From assembly GCA_022457155.1 (NCBI GenBank), contig JAJGOT010000309.1, forward strand, positions 124,001-188,000: DNA of 64,000 nucleotides, in the 5' to 3' direction. Numbering within the stretch: the first letter of the stretch is position 1; every line of letters starts with the position of its first letter. The stretch is from Cladopsammia gracilis (Eukaryota; Cnidaria; Anthozoa; Scleractinia; Dendrophylliidae). Positions 45,401 through 55,742 of this stretch are shown here, one piece after another. The translations under genes and the position numbers were made by a program. Under the pieces are notes generated by a model. That model saw nothing but the letters and a program-made list of their open reading frames with translations, ran no database searches and was not told the origin of the DNA.

Positions 45401-48400
45401 GTCGTATTATATTTTTTAGAGAGCTTAGTTTAATACCAAAGTAACAGACCTTCAGCTTGCGCATGGTCAGTTTTCCTTTGTTTCCATGGGGATATGCCAC
45501 AGCAAAGTATCGTTCAATGGCGATGACAATCAGAGTAACGACCGCAGTAGACGCTCCAACCCATGCTACGTTTCCTCTTGTTAGCAGTACACACAATACT
45601 TTTCCAGTCACCCCCTCTGGGTGGCTAACATTGTGGCTCAAAATAATCGGCGGTATCATAAATGTTGAGTAAATGATGTCCGCCACTGCCAGGTTCACAA
45701 GTAGATAATTTATGGGAATCCTGCAGATAAATTGAGCAGAAACGTATCATTTACGAAAAGTTCGATCCATTTTGTATAAATATATCTGGCACACTAGCGA
45801 AGCAAATTGATTATCTTTATATCTAAGTATTGCTCCTATAATCACCACACTTTGTATTTGCGACAATACAAGCTAGCCTGCAAACTGGAGAACAATGAAT
45901 GGCAGTCATTTTTTTCCATTCTACAAAAGTCGTCGTCGCTGATTAAATTCTACCTCGCATTTGCATACAATCGAAGGTCACGTGAGATAGGAAGCATATG
46001 ATAGCCGAGCTCAGTGCAAGTTTGCTGTCCCAGCAATTCAGTCGAGTAACTTCTAGCCGAACTGTCGTCGAGTTTCGTTACACAATATCACATCTCACGA
46101 TGTATCTTCACGGGAGGAGTAGACACTATGGACTCCGCGAATGAAACGGATTTGTTGGCAATAGACGAGGAGGACCTCTCTTCCGAAACATCCGGAGCAG
46201 AACGACACGGTGCTTCTCGTAACATGGCGGCCGACACGAACCTCTCGGTGTCGCCCACTGACGTTAAGCTCCTTTCGTCAGCGATCCTGAGCCTAACAAA
46301 GAGACTTGATAAACTCGAGGAAAACTCTCCGAAGGGGAAAGGAAAACGCAAGGCCAAACGACCGAGCGATGATCGAGAACATCAAAACAGCGTTCCCGCC
46401 AAAAAACATGTGAAAGACAGCTTGAGCTCCTCGAGCGAACAACCTAATTCCGTGAACCACCAAACCAGCGTTCCTGTCATACAGCCCTCCAGAGACAACG
46501 GACACTCCTCGAGTGACCGAAATGGCTCAGAAAATGAGGAAGACATTCAGGTTCTCATGGAAAAAGTTGCGGGCGAAGACAGCCATGGCGAAAGCGAGGA
46601 CGAAGATGAAATCCTGGCAGACATACAGAAAGTGTACGAGTCGGAAGACAACTGGCAAAATACATACAAAACCCACAACTTACCAAGCTCCATAATAAAA
46701 TGTTTCGCAGCCGCTTGCCGGATAAAGGGCTGAAAGAAAAGCTTGCGCGCCAAACCAGACCGGAAAACTGCGATGCCGTTAAACCTACAAGGGTAAATCC
46801 AGGCATCTGGCGCAAGCTTTGTGAGTCAATAAATAAGAGGGACCTATAGCTATTCAAAGTTCAGCAAGCCCTTATTAAGGTCATAATTCCTGTCGCCCGT
46901 TTGACTGATCTGTCCATGACAGAGAAAAAAGGTCTTCATCAAGAGGGCGTCAAACAGATAAAACAATTTGGGCTTGAAGCCTTATCGCTGATGACTCGTG
47001 TGATTTATGAGCTCAATATGCAACGTAAGCAATTAATGAAACAAAATATTGGCCAGGACTATGTTTCACTCTGTTCCCCTCATGTGCCTTTCACGGATTT
47101 GCTGTTTGGTGATGACCTTCAAAAGCAGTTGAAGGACATAGGGGACGTGAATAAAATTGGGGCCAAAGTCCAAACCTTCAAAGGATCCCAACGACAAGCC
47201 TCAGGGTATGGCTACAGCAGTAACTCCAAAGGATCTTTTCCTACAACAGAAACCAGCCAAAAAAACTCCAAGGACCAAACGTACAGACCCTGGCGACACA
47301 AGGAATCTCAGAAGATAAACTCCAACAACATGCGGACATCACAGTAGTCCACACAGCTATCACGGTAAATGCCATCTCAACTTTTGTTTCTGGAAACATA
47401 GCTAATTATTTGTCTAGTTGGAGATCCATTACCTCAGACCGAAGCATCCTTGAGATTGTCTCTGGCTATTGTATTGAATTTGACAGTATGCCATGCAAAT
47501 CTACTGTACCTCATATAGCGTTCTCGAAAGGTGATGAAAGTATTATTGCTGGAGAGTTATCTACACTTCTTGAGAAAGGAGTAATTCACAAAACGTTACA
47601 TTGGGACACAGAATACATTTCCACAATCTTTACTCGATCCAAGAAAGATGGGTCTCATAGACGCATCCTAAACCTAAAACATTTAAATGAGTATGTCACA
47701 TATCAACACATGGGAGTAGATGTTGCCGCAGTGAGCACTGGTCCAAAGGTCATCGGCGAATACGTTAACAGGTAAGTCTCGTTTAATTTTTCAATCTCCC
47801 TTCAGTTTTATCGTGAAAGTTTCTTGTAATTTTATTTGCTTGAAACGTTTTTCCAATTTTTTCCTGTCCTATGTTTTTCAATATCACCTTGAAATAAAAT
47901 ACGTTTTATCGCACCCCATTCTGATATGTATTACTTTAGCCGATTTAATCCTTCCCTGTTGCCTCCATTGCTATTACATCGCTAGGTTACCCCCCAGTTC
48001 AGGGATACCATGTTTAAACACATTGTCTAGGGAAACAACACGATATCATCGAGAGACCAGGGCTCGAACTACCGAATATCAGCCGCACCTCCACAATCCT
48101 GAGAAGGTACAGCTGCATAGAAATACTAACACTACTTCATGTACGGCATATCCCTACAGTCATGAATAAGTAAAGCTACTTAGAAACACTAAACACTACT
48201 TTATGTACCTCATATCCCTACAGTCATGAAAAGGTACAGGTACTTAGAAACACTAACACTACTTTATATACCTCATATCTCTACAGTCATGAATAGGTAC
48301 AGGTACCCAGAAACACTAACACTGCTTTACACACCTCATATCTCTACAGTCATGAATAAGTACAGTTACTTAGAAACACTAACACTACTTTATATCTCTA

Positions 48401-48694
48401 CATTTATGAAAAGGTACAGCTACTTAGAAACACTACAATACTTTATATACCTCATATCTCTACAGTCATGAATAGGTACAGCTACTTAGAAACACTAACA
48501 CTACTTTATATGCCCCATATCTCTACAGTCATGGATATTTACAGGTACTTATACTAGAAACATCAACAGTATTTTATGTACCTCATGTCTCGATTTCTCA
48601 TCACGACAGCACAAACAAAACAGTTTCCCACAATGCATGCAATGATCAGGATGGAATTTACTGTTGTTATGGCAATATCCGCTGACATGGACAT
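42428..48694 (-). CDS. Class A GPCR, neuropeptide-receptor-like, copy C (4 exons)
   Basis: Exons: 48582-48694, 45450-45720, 43294-43539 and 42428-42799, giving 333 residues. Here the frame upstream of the ATG is open back to the TTTCCATTTAG acceptor (RSEEYHEYPSV), so an earlier start in an upstream exon cannot be excluded for this copy. TM1 GNCFV, TM2 NLAVAD, LLTRGN in ECL1/TM3, AIERYFAV, IIIPVSWIVG, SNSC in ECL2, YSRVIYTLWFKR, and ANPYAY in TM7. TM6 is FVISYGSD: Tyr at the toggle and no Pro. The tail has ICCSSTSF and QDMTDIEM, shared in part with D. Intron 1 (2861 bp) holds a DIRS fragment and the minisatellite; intron 2 (1910 bp) holds a piggyBac-like element. A LINE sits about 150 bp upstream of the start. 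The coding sequence is undamaged. Confidence 0.8.
44225..45143. mobile_element. piggyBac-like non-autonomous element, TTAA duplication
   Basis: TTAA flanks both ends (44221-44224, 45144-45147). The TIR is CCCTATTCAGACTGGG, exactly inverted at the right end. The empty site TTCTTTAAGGCGGTTC is present in copy A (about 21262), and a near match is in D (about 57311). G runs (about 44266-44276) and a C run of about 22 (45109-45130) lie just inside the ends. No transposase frame is present. It lies in intron 2 of copy C. Confidence 0.88.
45950..47798 (+). mobile_element. DIRS-like retrotransposon fragment in intron 1 of copy C
   Basis: ORF1-like region: 46128-46733 encodes an acidic/Ser-rich 201-residue N-terminus (MDSANETDLLAIDEEDLSSE...). 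A frameshift near 46700 moves the continuation (RLPDKGLKEKLARQTRPENC) into another frame, and a stop lies at 46848. 46901-47347 continues the gag-like C-terminus. The RT start follows at 47380-47720: SSWRSITSD, IEFDSMPCKS, LLEKGVIHK, RSKKDGSHRRILNLKHLNEY. This is the DIRS-type RT N-terminus. The rest of RT, RNase H and the tyrosine recombinase are absent. The last 80 bp (to about 47798) are unassigned and contain AACAG|GTAAGT. Copy D shows the uninterrupted site at about 58115. It lies antisense to the receptor. Confidence 0.78.
48090..48590. repeat. 63-bp minisatellite in intron 1 of copy C
   Basis: About eight units with more variation than in A. One is shortened near 48395. It abuts the exon-1 donor at 48581/48582. 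The gene-strand ATATGAG|GTA motif recurs through the array. Confidence 0.9.
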
Positions 48695-48841
48695 AACTGA
48701 AGGGTACTCGTGATATTCTTCTGATCTAAATGGAAAAGAAACAGTTAAAAGGATTAACCTCTGGTATGAAATTGTGGGGGTCTGTAATATTTTTATCATT
48801 TATTGGCCATGGATTCTTTTATTAATGGAAATAATAAGCTC

Positions 48842-49920
48842 CCCAATTCAACAAACTTTCTATATCCAAATGTAATTTCTTGTTTGATGCCTTATTTGCC
48901 CCCGTTCTTCTATACAGCTCGGAGGTATGGGGAGCATATGATAGCCTCAATCTCAAAAAATGGGAGAAAGACCCCATTGAGCGTTTTCACTCACAGTTTT
49001 ACAAATCATACCTTGGTCTAAACAGAAGAGCACCAAACGTCGCTGCACGAAATGAAACTGGAAGACTCCCTCCCAAATTAAAAATCTTCTCTAATATAAT
49101 AAAGTTTTGGCTTCACCTACTAAAGCTTCCGAGCTCAAGCGTTGCAGGACAATGCCTTCAAATATCAACCCAATTGGAAGACTCTGGAAAAAAATCCTTC
49201 ATGCTTACAATGTATGATATGCTGAAACAATATAGTCTTAGTTTTCACTACGACTTCCGAGCTATGATTGATGCTAACGGGGATGAACTAAGAATTAAAC
49301 AGTACCGATCCAAAGTAATTGAAAACTTTAAAAATGACTTAAAAATTCATTAATATGAGATGATCAAATGTAACAAGAAACTTACATTTTACTCTATATT
49401 CAAAACAGATGAAATTACCTCTAACTTACTTGAACTCATTACAAACCAGAAACATCGGCGGGCAGTAGCAAAACTTAGGGCAGGTAATCATAACCTAAGA
49501 ATTGAAACTAAAAGACATTCCATCCCTAAACTCCCTGAGAATCTGAGAATCTGTAAATACTGCAGCTCAAATGAAGTTGAAAACGAAGCACACTTCATCT
49601 TATTTTGCAATAAATATGACACAATTAGAAATTCTCTCAGTGGTGGAAGATATCATTAGCAAATATCCCGAATTCGATTATTTAAATCCTAATAACAAAA
49701 TTGTTTTTCTCTTTAATAGCACCGATGCTTTCATTTGTAAAAGATCAGGTCACTTCATTTACGAAGCTTTTTCATTTAGAAATGAACCATTAGTTACAAG
49801 AATTGTAAATTAACCGATTTTGCTACTTTAATTTTATACTTATGTTTTTGTTTTTATATGCAATACCATTTGTTATTGGGAATGCAAATAAACTGTTGTT
49901 GTTGTTGTTGTTGTTGTTGT
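48842..49920 (+). mobile_element. 5'-truncated LINE immediately upstream of copy C
   Basis: The frame reads APVLLYSSEVWGAYDS, YLGLNRRAPNVAARNETGR, then (after a stop at 49351) LRAGNHNLRIETKRH and CKYCSSNEVENEAHFILFCN. This is the post-RT region and CCHC-like end of a non-LTR retrotransposon. A second frameshift near 49650 leads to VEDIISKYPEFDYLNPNNKI. The 3' end is (GTT)n at 49897-49920. Copies B and D have ordinary upstream sequence here, so the insertion belongs to C and replaced about 45 bp. Confidence 0.82.
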
Positions 49921-52900
49921 TAATTCACTGAAAACATAACTGAAGATAACTAACGAAAATAACTTATTAACAGTTTGGGCAAGAGACCAATCTACACTTA
50001 ATACGTCCGCTTTTTTTTAAAGTGTACCTTATCCCAAAATTGTGTTTTCGCTTAATCAACTCTATGTACGTTGAAAAGTTGAATCGTTAAATATCTCTTG
50101 TTTTTAACATTGCGTTAGTGAATTATAGAGGTTTGAATTTACAAAATGTTAATAAAATGACGTCAAATCAAGACAACTACTTGTTTCCACCTCCAGGGAA
50201 TATTTTTTTTTTACATATCAGTTGACTATTAACAGTTTTTATTTAGTGTTTCTTAAATTGTTTCTTAAAAATTAGCAATTCAAGATGGCTGCCATCTTGA
50301 CGACCATTTTAGATGATGTCACGGACCCCCAGCAGCGACCCAACCCATAATATTTACCTTATCTTGTAGAGCACATCGGTTGGGGTATATGTTTGCGTGT
50401 ACGTCCGAGAGTTAAGCTTATTATTGTTTATATTCGTTTACAACAAATTAGTTATTGTTATCGCTGGATTCACTTTGTTATTGTTACGAAACGCATTCGT
50501 AACAAAGCATTACGTCACTAAGTTTACAGCTGATGGAAGGAGTGAATGAGTGAATTGAGCCACCGTTGCCGATAACTCGTTCATTACGCATGCGCTTATT
50601 CACGGGTTAAAAACAACAACAAAAAAAAAAAACGTTTATAGTCCCAACTCGGCAATACACAGTTTCTCGACAATTTCAACTGCAATTTAATTTCACTCCT
50701 GTTTCAAATTGTGCAAACAATTTCAACGGCAATAATCCCAAAAAAGTAAAAATTGGCACTACAATGTGTATTCGTTTGATTTCTCTTATGCACTTAAAAA
50801 ATTTAAATTATATTATAGTAATATATAATTAATAAGTTTGGAATAAAAAGTATTTTCATATCTATAATGCCTATTTCTCCTACTAAATACAAATGTTCTT
50901 TTCATTTTATCAAATCGTCAAATTAAGGTCCTTAACTTGCACAAAATGATGTGAGGTTTATTATGCAATGTTGAAACATTGAACTTCTCGATCGCTTAGG
51001 AGCTATTAACGCGATACTAGAAGGGAATAACAACTCATTCTCTGTGTAACCAAAATGATGGAAAGAAACATCAGTTTCGTTCTAATTTAAGAGCAAAACG
51101 TGAGTTTCACTTAAAATGTTAATGATACCCCCATGCATCCACAAGAATATTTTTATTCTAATAATAAGCCTTATTCGCTAAACGGTTTACCTCTCTGTTT
51201 CCGTCTGAGTATCTAAAACACCTTTTGTTTGAAAAGCAGTGAGCCCATAAATCACTGAAGTGAAAATAGGGCTTATGCTCCAAAACATAGAGAACGAAAT
51301 GTCGTCCTTACCAAATACGTCGCGTAAAATTTGTGCTTTTAAAATTCAGTAGGTTGACTTGAAGGCATCAACTGATTAAGACTCACGAATTAGCACTTTC
51401 TACCAGTAAAGCGGCATTCACTTATTGAAAGAAGAAGCTGTCTACATGTTTGACACAGGACAGGTAAAACTGTCAAACCTTTTCTTGTCGTATCACATTT
51501 ATGACATGTTATGCGGGTATGAGCTGACATCAAGGAGAATGTCAGCAATATTTAAAGAGAAAGACTTCTTCATATAACGGAAATAACTGTACGGAACGTG
51601 GTTTTGAACTTTTCTTGCCCAACTATGATCTTTATGCCTTATAGTTTTTATCAGAATTATTTTTTTTTACTTTCGAGAGTGATGATAGCGTTGTTGTTGT
51701 TGTTGTTATTTAAAATGGGTAACCTAGTAGTAATATTTCTTTTCACCCTTGGGCTTTCTTCAGAATTTCTGCCTCTCCTTTAATCAATACTCGTCCCTGT
51801 TGCAAGCAACATACTTCTTTAATATTCGTGGACACTTATAGCTTCGTCTTCGAAGACACATACTGATTATTTTCGGAAACGAATCGCTCATATTTAGCGA
51901 CAATCAGATCCCGTTATACTTTGAAATTTAGCAGCCGTATCTTTACCTGCTAAACCAAACAAAACTTGGTGACATTGGTTGTTTAAAGCGGTGAAATTAA
52001 AACGTTGGTTTTGTTGATGTAGTCGTCATAGGACTTCAACATTTGACTGAAATTCAACCGGAAGTAAAACCTAATGCGTAGAACGTAAGCTTTTTAATCC
52101 CTTTACAGCGGCCAACTTTTGTTCCATATCAACTCAGTTGTTAAATCCAAATTTCCGTGTTTCATTCCCCACCCGACTTAGCACCACCGTTTCTAGTAAA
52201 TAATCCTGGAAATTGACGGTCTTCTTTGGCTTTTTTGAGCCATTCTTGCCTCCAAATCCGACAGCTTATTCTCTGAAACCATATGTCACCAATTTCTCAT
52301 GGAACGAAATAGATCCTGAGAATTAATCGAGTTCTTCGCCAAAATTGTTTTTCACAACGCTTTCCGACGAACTGTAAAATAATTTTACAGTGAGTACGTC
52401 TCCAAATCGTTTTCATTCAGTGACTTCTTTCGCTGTTGTCCACGATATCCGTTGCGAATATGATGTCCGTCACGAGACAACTCGACATGTCTCACACGTG
52501 AAACCGCTTTCTGGAATCACAGGTTGATTTTTTAAACTGAGTAATGGCGGCCGGGTTTTCGACGGTTTTCGGCCAGCTATTTTTAGATTCAGTAAGCTTA
52601 TATCGTTGTAAATTATAGCGATTTATGTAATAATGAACTCATTGGATAAACTGAAGTAAAGAAAAGTCGAAAAGAAAAACAAAAATTTTGGTCCCCCTGC
52701 TAATTGACCGAAAATGAGTATGGAAAGCAACCTGTCAACCGCTACGGTTTTCTAATAAATCACACATATCGCAAAAAAAGCGTTTCTGTACAGCATAGAA
52801 ACGTTCAGTGCAGTGAAGACTACGCGTGTTTCCCGCCCTTTTCACCGGTTACTTGCTTCGCCTCTGTTTGTTGGCGAGATTACAATTCAGTAGGAGATCT

Positions 52901-53811
52901 CCAAGAGAGGGACGGTTCCTTATTCTGAAAAAGAAACAAGGCCGAAGCACCTCTCCGTGCCCCTTCCCATTTCGTATAACATTATTATATAAACTTCAGT
53001 GAAATACTTATGATTTCTTCCACAACGAAAAAATCATATGTTGACGCATGTGAAGATTTCAATCTCCCCACTCCACCCGTTTTTCCCCGATTTTTGTAAA
53101 AGCATTAATTTTCAGCACATGCCATCCTCAGTAGCTGTTCGTTTATCCCTGAGACTTAAACAACAAGTTTACATTTTGATAGCGAGTTTTTATACCATGC
53201 TGATGATCTTATTAGAAACTTTTTTAACAAGTTAGCCAATTCAATTCACGTGCACGCGTCCTCGCGAAGTTGGGCACGATTAAATGTAATCTTGTCGCTT
53301 CGTGTTTCTTCTTCTTTTGCGTGAGCTAAATAGTGTGCTCGCAGAAAAACTGTGATGTTCATTTTAGTGCGGTCATTTTGTTGTTTTTGTGAAAAGACAT
53401 TTTGCGGTTAAATCACGGGCAATCAAAGTGACAGGCCCATCTTGCCTGCTCGGGTAGCCAATCAGAACACAGGATTCACTTCATTCTGCTCTCTTGCGTA
53501 GCCAGCCATGTGATAAACCCTCCCACTCGTTTTACTTCAGTTACCTGTAGTGGAACGAAGTATGCATTCTACCGGGTGACTATTCAAAGGCTGTACAACT
53601 ACTCTTTCAAGCACAAAGTTTAATCTCAACTTACATTTCTCTTTACTACAGTCTTCTAGCCTTCATGAAGTTACAACTTTCGTCTTCTAGTTTTCATCTC
53701 CTTAGTTTTCTTCTAACTCGCTCTTGTTTACAAGTTACAACTTTCGTCTTCTAGTTTTCATCTCCTTAGCTTTCTTCTAACTTGCTCTTGTTTTCAGCCT
53801 TGCCCTTATAT
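49921..53811. other. Upstream region of C and spacer to D, no gene
   Basis: 49921-51560 is closely paralogous to 58925-60010 upstream of D (TAAGTTTGGAATAAAAAGTA, AAAGCGGCATTC.CTTATTGAAAGAAGAAGC, GACATCAAGGAGAATGTCAGCA). It is the best place to look for a shared promoter. 50280-50370 is an inverted copy of a repeat also seen near 19335. 52085-53240 matches 61087-62160. Nothing here has coding support. Confidence 0.5.
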
Positions 53812-54265
53812 TAAGGCGTATAATTTATGTTCTACTGATTTTCTTTTTGAAAAACGCTCTGCGGAACTGATTAATTACTTAGTAAAACGAGGATACAGCC
53901 GCTGTTTCCTAAAAAGTGGAATTCGACACGTCCATTCCATCCCTCGCTGTAATCTTCTTACCGAGCCAAAACAACAAAAGAAAGCCTCCGACCGAACACC
54001 TTTCGTAATCACCTTCAATCCAGCTATTTGTAATCCCTCTTCTGCTGTACGAAAACACCTTAACATTCTTCAATCGTCCACCCGCTGCAAAGAAATTTTT
54101 CCTTCACCACCTGTCGTGGCTTATATATAGGAGAAGTGCAAGCCTTCGTGACCTCCTGGTTCATACAAAATTATTAGGAAACCAACCAGCGAGAGAGATC
54201 AGATAGTGCCTCCAGCAGGAGCTTACAGATGCAACCACCCATGCTGTTTGACCTGTCAGTTTATT
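53812..54265 (+). pseudogene. Penelope-like element fragment
   Basis: The plus-strand frame reads KAYNLCSTDFLFEKRSAEL, INYLVKRGYSR, RTPFVITFNPAICNPSS, VRKHLNILQSS and FPSPPVVAYI, then a TAG. A +1 shift resumes FRRSASLRDLLVHTKL and GAYRCNHPCCLTCQ. This is the region between the RT and the GIY-YIG nuclease of Penelope-like elements. No ATG opens it and the nuclease is missing, so it is a dead fragment. It is not the same piece as 12597-13286. Confidence 0.72.
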
Positions 54266-55742
54266 TACTTAAGGAAAAGGGGTTTTGTCACTTGGAAATC
54301 AAAAAATGTTATTTCCTACGTTCCCACTAAATGTTCATTATTTTAAGCCAATTTCGTGCATTAGGCTTGTTACATACCCAAAATGAGGAGGTGGTCTATT
54401 TTCTAGGGCTTTTGTCACTAACAAACTGAAATTTTGATTGTGCGAATTTATTCATTTAAACATTTGTTCCTTTATTCGTTTAATGAAATGAAAATTAGGT
54501 TAGTTTATACATGACCCGTCAGGGGTAAATTGAGAAGGAACACTTCTGCGCTTGGTAAGTTGAAATAATTGAAAAGAAAGTTGCCTTTTTGACTCGTCTG
54601 ATACCAGAAGAGTTTCTATAATTTTGTTAGAAAACTTTCCGATTTAGTTCTAGTCACACCGAGTCATTGACCTAATTTGTAACAATTACATTCTTGCATG
54701 CCACGACGTGAAAGAGCCCAAACTGAAAGCCAAAATGCAACCATGGACAGCTGTTTCGACCTGGTGGTCAGCACGTTGTAGCAGCAATCTTAATATAACA
54801 ACTAGCACGAACGCCAATTGCCTATAAAGTGTATTGATAAATGTGGCAACATTAAACTGACGAATTTTCGATTTCAACTGTCTAACTGGCAAAGTTCTCC
54901 ACGAAGCGAAGTAATTTACTTATAAGGCCTTCCTACCAAGCAAAATCTTTGGGATCCGATTGTTGTGATGCCTTCTCCTTACAATAAACCGGGTTTAAGA
55001 CCCCAGCCCTAAACCGTAAACCGTATAATTACAAACGATAGAAAGTTATAGAACCGATTATACGTAGGTCACATGATTTTACACTTTTTTTTCTTGATTA
55101 TAGCCCGTATAAATAAACTCATTCAGTTAAAATGAGAACGACACGCGGTCAAAGTAAAAGGTCTCGACACAATTGTGGTGTCTTTCTATTTAAGCGGACG
55201 ATAATTTTGTGTAATCTTTAGTTTTCATTGAAAAAGTTCTTTCCAGGAAATTTTCGGAATATGATCGGAAATATTCGTACAACCTTCAAACAGTTTTCGG
55301 AGAATTTTTCAAATCTTTGCAAGTCTTTGGAAAATTGCTTAAAACTTCTTTATTAATGCCGTTTACAAATAAAAGATACGTCGCTGCTTTGAGAGATGAA
55401 ATTGCTCTTCTCGTGTTCAACTCAATATCTCACTCACTTTTTTCAACGTTTACTGAAAGCAGTTTAATAATTTGCGACGTAAAAGCCAAAAACAGACGGA
55501 AGCTACCAGAAAAGAGGCCAGGGTACTAAGAATCAGTGAATAAAAGGTTTGTACAGTAGGCCCAACCCGCTAACGGTACCCGTATTGATTTCAAGGTCAT
55601 TCACATGTCGACTGCAATTTTGGAAAATATTCTATATTCGACCCCTAATGTCGTGCTAAATGGGTATTAAATGTTATGGAAAAAAAGATGTAAAATATTA
55701 GAAAAAAAAGAAAAATTTGAGGGGGTGTTCGTCTCCAGCGCA
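54266..55742. other. 3' flank of receptor D, no gene
   Basis: It is collinear with 41270-42427 and partly with 16800-18110. 55020-55320 also matches 17090-17350, which is absent from the C flank. Confidence 0.55.

Noticed and set aside
46128..46733. Host gene encoding a 201-residue acidic nuclear protein
   Set aside because: It is followed by gag-like and DIRS RT sequence, is frameshifted, and sits in an insertion absent from the sister intron.
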